Shown one piece after another: positions 5,383 to 9,377 of a stretch of 9,377 bases of DNA. The position numbers were made by a program, and so were the translations under genes. Position 1 is the first letter of the stretch. Each line of letters starts with the position of its first letter. This DNA is from an uncultured Alphaproteobacteria bacterium. GTDB taxonomy: Bacteria > Pseudomonadota > Alphaproteobacteria > Micavibrionales > Micavibrionaceae. The stretch spans positions 1-9,377 of the forward strand of contig CAKZMN010000240.1 of assembly GCA_937128575.1 (NCBI GenBank), read 5' to 3'. The notes beneath the pieces were generated by a model. The model made no database searches and was not told the DNA's origin. It was given only the letters and a program-made list of their open reading frames with translations.

Positions 5383-8300
5383 CCAGCCTTTGCGGGCAGC
5401 TCTTTGGCGCTGTAAATATCGCTCCCCAGCGGCATAATTTCCACCTTACAATCATAGCCACCACGTATCAGTTGCGCGCATTGTTCATAGGCCTTATCTA
5501 TGCTCCAGCTATTTAAACCAAGACGCAAACTATGCTGCCCTGTTTTGGGATCGGCGTAACTTTCTTCAGGTTCAATCAACAGAGCGGCGTTTAGCATGAG
5601 CGCCGGATATATTTTGCGCAGCTTGTACCAAACCAACCCCATCCGCATTTGCGAATTATACTGCCCCAAATTCAAAACTATGTTTTGATACAGGCCATCA
5701 AATGACACATGAGGGTGCAGCTTTTTTAATGTCTCATAACCACTCACAAAATTTGTGGGCACGTCTTTTTTTCCTGACTGCACGATGATGTCCTTGCCAA
5801 AAATCAATGTGCCGTCATACCCAATTTCAATTTTTTCCGGCAACGGCCGCGCAAAGTTTTTTACGTCAGCGCTTTTTTCATTAATCGTCAAATAATATGT
5901 GCCGGGAGGAACGCGCGAGAAAAAGTAAAACCCGCCAAGATCTGTCACTGCGGTTTCTTGTAATTTACCATTCAGATTATAGAGCTCCACACCCACATTT
6001 TTCAGCGCGGTTTTTTGGCCGTTTGCACGCTCACCAAACACAGATCCATCCAGTTCTCCCGCGATATGAATGGGAAATTCGGCCTCCGCGTAATATCCCG
6101 CGCGCGGCAAAACGGATAAGCCTTCATAACCGGGAATCCATAGAGGATCGGCTAATGATCGTTCCTCAATCACAACGTCGGTTAGCTTCAATTCAACAAG
6201 ATTGGTAAATAGCGCAATCCCGTTTTCATCAGTCTCTTCAATACCGCCATTTTGCAATGACTTCACAATCACGCCTTCCAATGGTTTTTCATTTTCATCC
6301 AATTTACGGTTGCCGTTTTCATCCAAATATACAAATGCGCTAAAGCCGCCATTGCCTGAAATATTACGATCAACCGTTAGGACATCTCCCAAGCGCGGCT
6401 CCCTAAGTGCGGAAAAACGCGTGCCGAGCCCCACAAATACATCATTGTCGGAGTTATATTCCACGCGCGGTGAAAGGCGCGCAAAACCCGCCTGCCAATC
6501 CATGCTCAAACTACCCTGCGTCAGAGACGGCCTGAAATCTCTTTCGAGTTCTGCGCGGATATCCAAATCATTCGACACCTCATGCACGAAATTAACAAAA
6601 ACATTCGAAAGCTGGCGCTCAGGTCTTATCTCGTAATTCGCGTTTGCTCTAATCCTATTTTTGCCATACGCGCCAGAAACTGTACTTAAAAGTGCAAGCC
6701 GATCTTCCTCCAGCGCGTCGCTGGTTTGATGCGCCAAAAGCTCGTTAAATGTTAAACCGTTCCAGCGCGCATTAACCCCCAAATTTGTGTTTAAGCTTGT
6801 TTGCCCATCAGAGGTTTCGCGGAAATTAGAATTGGCCGAATAGCGCGCATTATCATTATTTACAAAAGGCAGGGGGCCCACAGCGGACAAGCTTTGCTGA
6901 AGTATTGATTCCTCTAATTCTTCATCCGCATCTTTAAAGTCAAAGCCGCTACCGATCCAGCTGGTGGTGGCATTCACGTTGTGGCGCCCAAAACTTCGAC
7001 GCGCGGCAAACTCCGCATTTGTTTCTAATTCGTCATCAACGGCGATATTCAAGTTATAAAGTGTTTTATCCAAAAGCGTTGAGAATCCCGCCTGCCCTAC
7101 AAAATTGCGTGTCCCTGCCCCGCGATCGGTACTGAAGCCAAACGAAGCCGCGCTGGATGACCCTAGCGGCTTCTCATACAACGCATTGATATTAACCGAG
7201 CCGCTATCTTGATTGCGTGACGATCGATCCGCAAGATAGGCTTGCTCATCCTCAAAGGTCAGAGATACATCATAAATGCCCGTGCTGTTTGACAGGCGCC
7301 CCGTATCGACAGGCACGGAAACTAGCTCTTCCCTCAATTCACCTTGCGGGCCATAGAAGACCAGACGAAAATTATTATCCTGACTAAATAGATCAACGTT
7401 ATCGAAGCTGAAAAATCCATTTTCATCTACGCTTTGCAGGGCAAGGAATTGGTTGCCGCGATATAGCTCAACGTCCCATCCGGGAAATGTGGTTCCCGAA
7501 ATAACCGAACTTGGCCTGGTCAGAGTTCTCAGTGGATCTTTGTTGGTTACTCTAAAGCCTAAATCTTGTTCCGCAGTATTGCCGAGGGGGAGGCTAGCAG
7601 TTGTAACATCTCCAATTTCATATCGTCGCGCCTTTAGGGGACCTAGCAAATTTGGTTCTTTAGACTCTTGCTTATAATTGGCCTGTACACTGCGCAGTTT
7701 TTCTTCTTTATCCAGCAAAGATCGCGTGGTTAATGTGCCATAGGCAAAATCACCGCGCGTTGTTACGCTTGCGTTATAGCGATTATCGCTACGTCCCGTA
7801 TCTCCATCTTTGCTATAGCTCGTATTTGTGGTCACATCGACCACGGGAACATCGATTAATCGCTTGGGGAAATCTGTGGTGGGCAGTTTTGGCTTGGGCG
7901 CCTTTGCGGCAATACGGTTTTTCTTTTTACGCTCCATTTGTTCCTGAAACGGCAGTAATTGGGAAGGGATAATCAAAATTTCCTGCCCTGCAATTCTGGG
8001 CCTTATTTCAAAATCTAGCCATTGCTCCAATTCATCAATGGGCACAAAAACGTCTTCGTCTTCGACAAACACATCATCTGAGATTTCAAATTCACCTTGG
8101 TCAGTTTTTGCAGTTCTGGCTTTTAAATCCACTTCAAATTTTTTGTTTTCACGGATATACCACCCCTTGGCCAGCCCCGTTTCCAAATCGATATCAATGG
8201 GTAGGAACAGGACCTGTACAAAATCTTTAAGCGACACTGCAATTTTACTATTGCGTGATTGCGCGAAAATAATACCTTCCAAGCGTAGACGCTGCGGCAA

Positions 8301-8561
8301 GCGGGCGGTTAAAAACAAAACCTCCCCCTCGGGCAGAACATTAACTGTGCTATTTTGACTTCCCACCTCCTGAATGCCTTGCTGGGCCTCTTTAAATTTA
8401 GGAGCAATATTTTGAAAAAACTTTTGAATGGCGGAGCTTTTCTTTTGTTGGCTAAGCTCAGCCACGCGCATCTCTTGTGCATCGGCGCCGCCAATGCATG
8501 AGAGAGTGATTAATAAAGCGCTTATCAAAAGCTGTGCTGGATATCTAGAAAATGCTACCAT
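5379..8561 (-). CDS. Usher-like outer membrane protein with C-terminal SPOR domain
   Basis: This 1060-residue exported protein has a signal peptide (cleavage near ADA|Q, residue 28). Residues about 75-215 form an N-terminal periplasmic domain (LTARLPQRLRLEGIIFAQ onward), followed by a basic linker. Residues about 235-735 are rich in alternating beta strands, as in a large barrel, and include an usher-like segment at 355-420 (PGWDVELYRGNQF, then a GFFSFDNV strand). Residues 740-775 hold an EF-hand-like loop (DENGNRKLDENE, 747-758) in a SdrD-B-like or usher-type fold. Residues about 832-893 are a carboxypeptidase-regulatory-like beta sandwich (TDLGGFYFFSRVPPGTYYL). Residues about 960-1042 are a SPOR-like domain with Cys1028 and Cys1038. 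Classical ushers are about 800-900 residues and lack this domain. Two chaperones and two pilins nearby support an usher role. It could instead be a surface-anchored barrel of unknown function. Confidence 0.72.
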   Translation of the reverse strand: MVAFSRYPAQLLISALLITLSCIGGADAQEMRVAELSQQKKSSAIQKFFQNIAPKFKEAQQGIQEVGSQNSTVNVLPEGEVLFLTARLPQRLRLEGIIFAQSRNSKIAVSLKDFVQVLFLPIDIDLETGLAKGWYIRENKKFEVDLKARTAKTDQGEFEISDDVFVEDEDVFVPIDELEQWLDFEIRPRIAGQEILIIPSQLLPFQEQMERKKKNRIAAKAPKPKLPTTDFPKRLIDVPVVDVTTNTSYSKDGDTGRSDNRYNASVTTRGDFAYGTLTTRSLLDKEEKLRSVQANYKQESKEPNLLGPLKARRYEIGDVTTASLPLGNTAEQDLGFRVTNKDPLRTLTRPSSVISGTTFPGWDVELYRGNQFLALQSVDENGFFSFDNVDLFSQDNNFRLVFYGPQGELREELVSVPVDTGRLSNSTGIYDVSLTFEDEQAYLADRSSRNQDSGSVNINALYEKPLGSSSAASFGFSTDRGAGTRNFVGQAGFSTLLDKTLYNLNIAVDDELETNAEFAARRSFGRHNVNATTSWIGSGFDFKDADEELEESILQQSLSAVGPLPFVNNDNARYSANSNFRETSDGQTSLNTNLGVNARWNGLTFNELLAHQTSDALEEDRLALLSTVSGAYGKNRIRANANYEIRPERQLSNVFVNFVHEVSNDLDIRAELERDFRPSLTQGSLSMDWQAGFARLSPRVEYNSDNDVFVGLGTRFSALREPRLGDVLTVDRNISGNGGFSAFVYLDENGNRKLDENEKPLEGVIVKSLQNGGIEETDENGIALFTNLVELKLTDVVIEERSLADPLWIPGYEGLSVLPRAGYYAEAEFPIHIAGELDGSVFGERANGQKTALKNVGVELYNLNGKLQETAVTDLGGFYFFSRVPPGTYYLTINEKSADVKNFARPLPEKIEIGYDGTLIFGKDIIVQSGKKDVPTNFVSGYETLKKLHPHVSFDGLYQNIVLNLGQYNSQMRMGLVWYKLRKIYPALMLNAALLIEPEESYADPKTGQHSLRLGLNSWSIDKAYEQCAQLIRGGYDCKVEIMPLGSDIYSAKELPAKAG

Positions 8562-8613
8562 CGCTTCGCAGTATACACGTGTTACCTAGCAAACTCATGC
8601 GAAATCAGGTGCA

Positions 8614-9377
8614 ATGACAGAGCGAAATAATCAAAATATGCGGAGATACGTTACTCTGCTTACTATATGCATCATGGCGATCCTTGTCGCGGGCGGCGCA
8701 TGGGCCAATGGTATTGGCGTTAGCCCCAAACGCGTTGTGATTAAAAATGGACAGCGTTATGCAGATGTCACGCTTGCAAATTCAAGCGCGGTTTCCAAGA
8801 CATTTGAAATTACCACTATTAATAAATCTATGAATAAAGCGGGCAGATTAATTGATGCACAAAGCCCGGCGCCCAATGAATTTTTTGCTGACGCATTAAT
8901 ACGCTATACGCCGCGCACCGTGCAAATCGCGCCGGGGCAGTCACAAAAAGTACGGATTCTATCCCGACTATCCGCCTCATCCGCCGATGGTGAATATCGC
9001 TCGCACATGCTGTTTAAACAAGTGCCGGATGCATATTCCGACCCATCGACGCCGCTTTTGGCGATTAGCATTCCGGTGATTTTAAAAAAGGGCGTCCTTA
9101 CATCGTCTTTTGATCTATCCGCCCCGCAGTGGCGCGCGCAAAATGAAGAAGCGTCGGTTTCTTTTGATTTAAACCGCAGCGGAAACCAGTCTATCTTTGG
9201 AAATGCTAGTATCTTGGTTGATGACAAGGAAATTGCACGCTTGAACGATGTTGCTGTTTATTTATCTACGCCAGCTAGACGGGTCAGCGTAAAAATTCCA
9301 GCTGAGCATTACAAAGAGGTGAAGGGGCGCAGAGCGCAGATTGTGTTCACAACCCCTAGTGACCGTAAGCGGCTGTC
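8614..9377 (+). CDS. PapD-like periplasmic fimbrial chaperone 2 (3' end outside window)
   Basis: The frame is open from ATG 8614 to the right edge: 254 residues with no stop. The signal peptide has RR near the start (Met9-Arg-Arg), a hydrophobic core and AWA|N cleavage after residue 31. The mature part begins GIGVSPKRVVIKNGQRYADV, the first chaperone strand region. It has the F1-G1-like RYTPRTVQIAPGQSQKVRI (97-115), then GEYRSHMLF (126-134) and a SIPVILKKG strand, all as in chaperone 1. The two proteins share fold and motifs but differ clearly in sequence. ATG 8638 (Met9) is an alternative start; neither has a good ribosome binding site (AGGTG lies only two bases before 8614). The gene is divergent from the usher-like gene with a 52-bp spacer. 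A second chaperone suggests separate partners, such as the two pilin types or subunits encoded further right. Confidence 0.88.
   Translation, partial: MTERNNQNMRRYVTLLTICIMAILVAGGAWANGIGVSPKRVVIKNGQRYADVTLANSSAVSKTFEITTINKSMNKAGRLIDAQSPAPNEFFADALIRYTPRTVQIAPGQSQKVRILSRLSASSADGEYRSHMLFKQVPDAYSDPSTPLLAISIPVILKKGVLTSSFDLSAPQWRAQNEEASVSFDLNRSGNQSIFGNASILVDDKEIARLNDVAVYLSTPARRVSVKIPAEHYKEVKGRRAQIVFTTPSDRKRL

Noticed and set aside
6202..6636. 144-residue plus-strand frame opposite the usher-like gene
   Set aside because: Serine-rich antisense translation without family features; the minus-strand frame has clear domains.
8575..8582. Palindrome ACACGTGT between the usher-like and chaperone 2 genes
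   Set aside because: Eight bases is short enough to be chance, and no second copy was seen in the other promoter spacers.
8904..9227. 107-residue open frame on the minus strand near the right edge
   Set aside because: It is opposite a clear chaperone reading frame that runs to the window edge and carries signal peptide and family motifs.
1..9377. Mobile elements, tRNA or rRNA genes, CRISPR arrays
   Set aside because: No transposase, terminal repeats, cloverleaf-like or regularly spaced repeat sequence was found on either strand.

Overview
The window reads as Gram-negative chromosome, most likely from an alphaproteobacterium. All six genes that can be judged for location encode envelope or cell-surface-assembly proteins, apart from one cytoplasmic kinase. 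The alphaproteobacterial guess rests mainly on the style of the C-terminal SPOR domain and on DUF4402-type pilins paired with PapD-like chaperones. It is an inference, because there is no rRNA or marker gene here. Base composition looks balanced and coding density is very high; the longest non-coding stretch is about 200 bp.

Layout. (1) Positions 1-905, plus strand: the C-terminal part of an RND efflux permease, cut by the window edge. (2) 911-2065, minus: a soluble histidine kinase with an N-terminal receiver domain whose phospho-accepting Asp has become Ala. It converges on the RND gene with a 5-bp gap. (3) 2268-9377: a fimbria-like chaperone-usher locus. It holds a major DUF4402 pilin (plus), a strong two-way terminator, a PapD-like chaperone and a second, shorter DUF4402 subunit (both minus, one transcription unit), an AMIN-domain lipoprotein (plus), a 1060-residue usher-like outer membrane protein ending in a SPOR domain (minus), and a second PapD-like chaperone (plus, cut by the right edge).

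How the parts may work together (inference). Pilin subunits enter the periplasm through the Sec system. One of two chaperones holds them, and the large barrel protein passes them out. The short DUF4402 protein lacks most of the N-terminal extension seen in the major subunit, so it could be a tip or terminal subunit. The unusual part is that two different peptidoglycan-associated domain types, SPOR on the usher-like protein and AMIN on a coiled-coil lipoprotein, sit within the same fimbrial locus. This suggests an assembly platform tied to the cell wall. The genes alternate strand rather than forming the single operon typical of classical fimbriae. The pilin gene is monocistronic, has a strong ribosome binding site, carries a perfect 14-bp palindrome upstream, and ends at its own terminator, as expected for the most abundant subunit.
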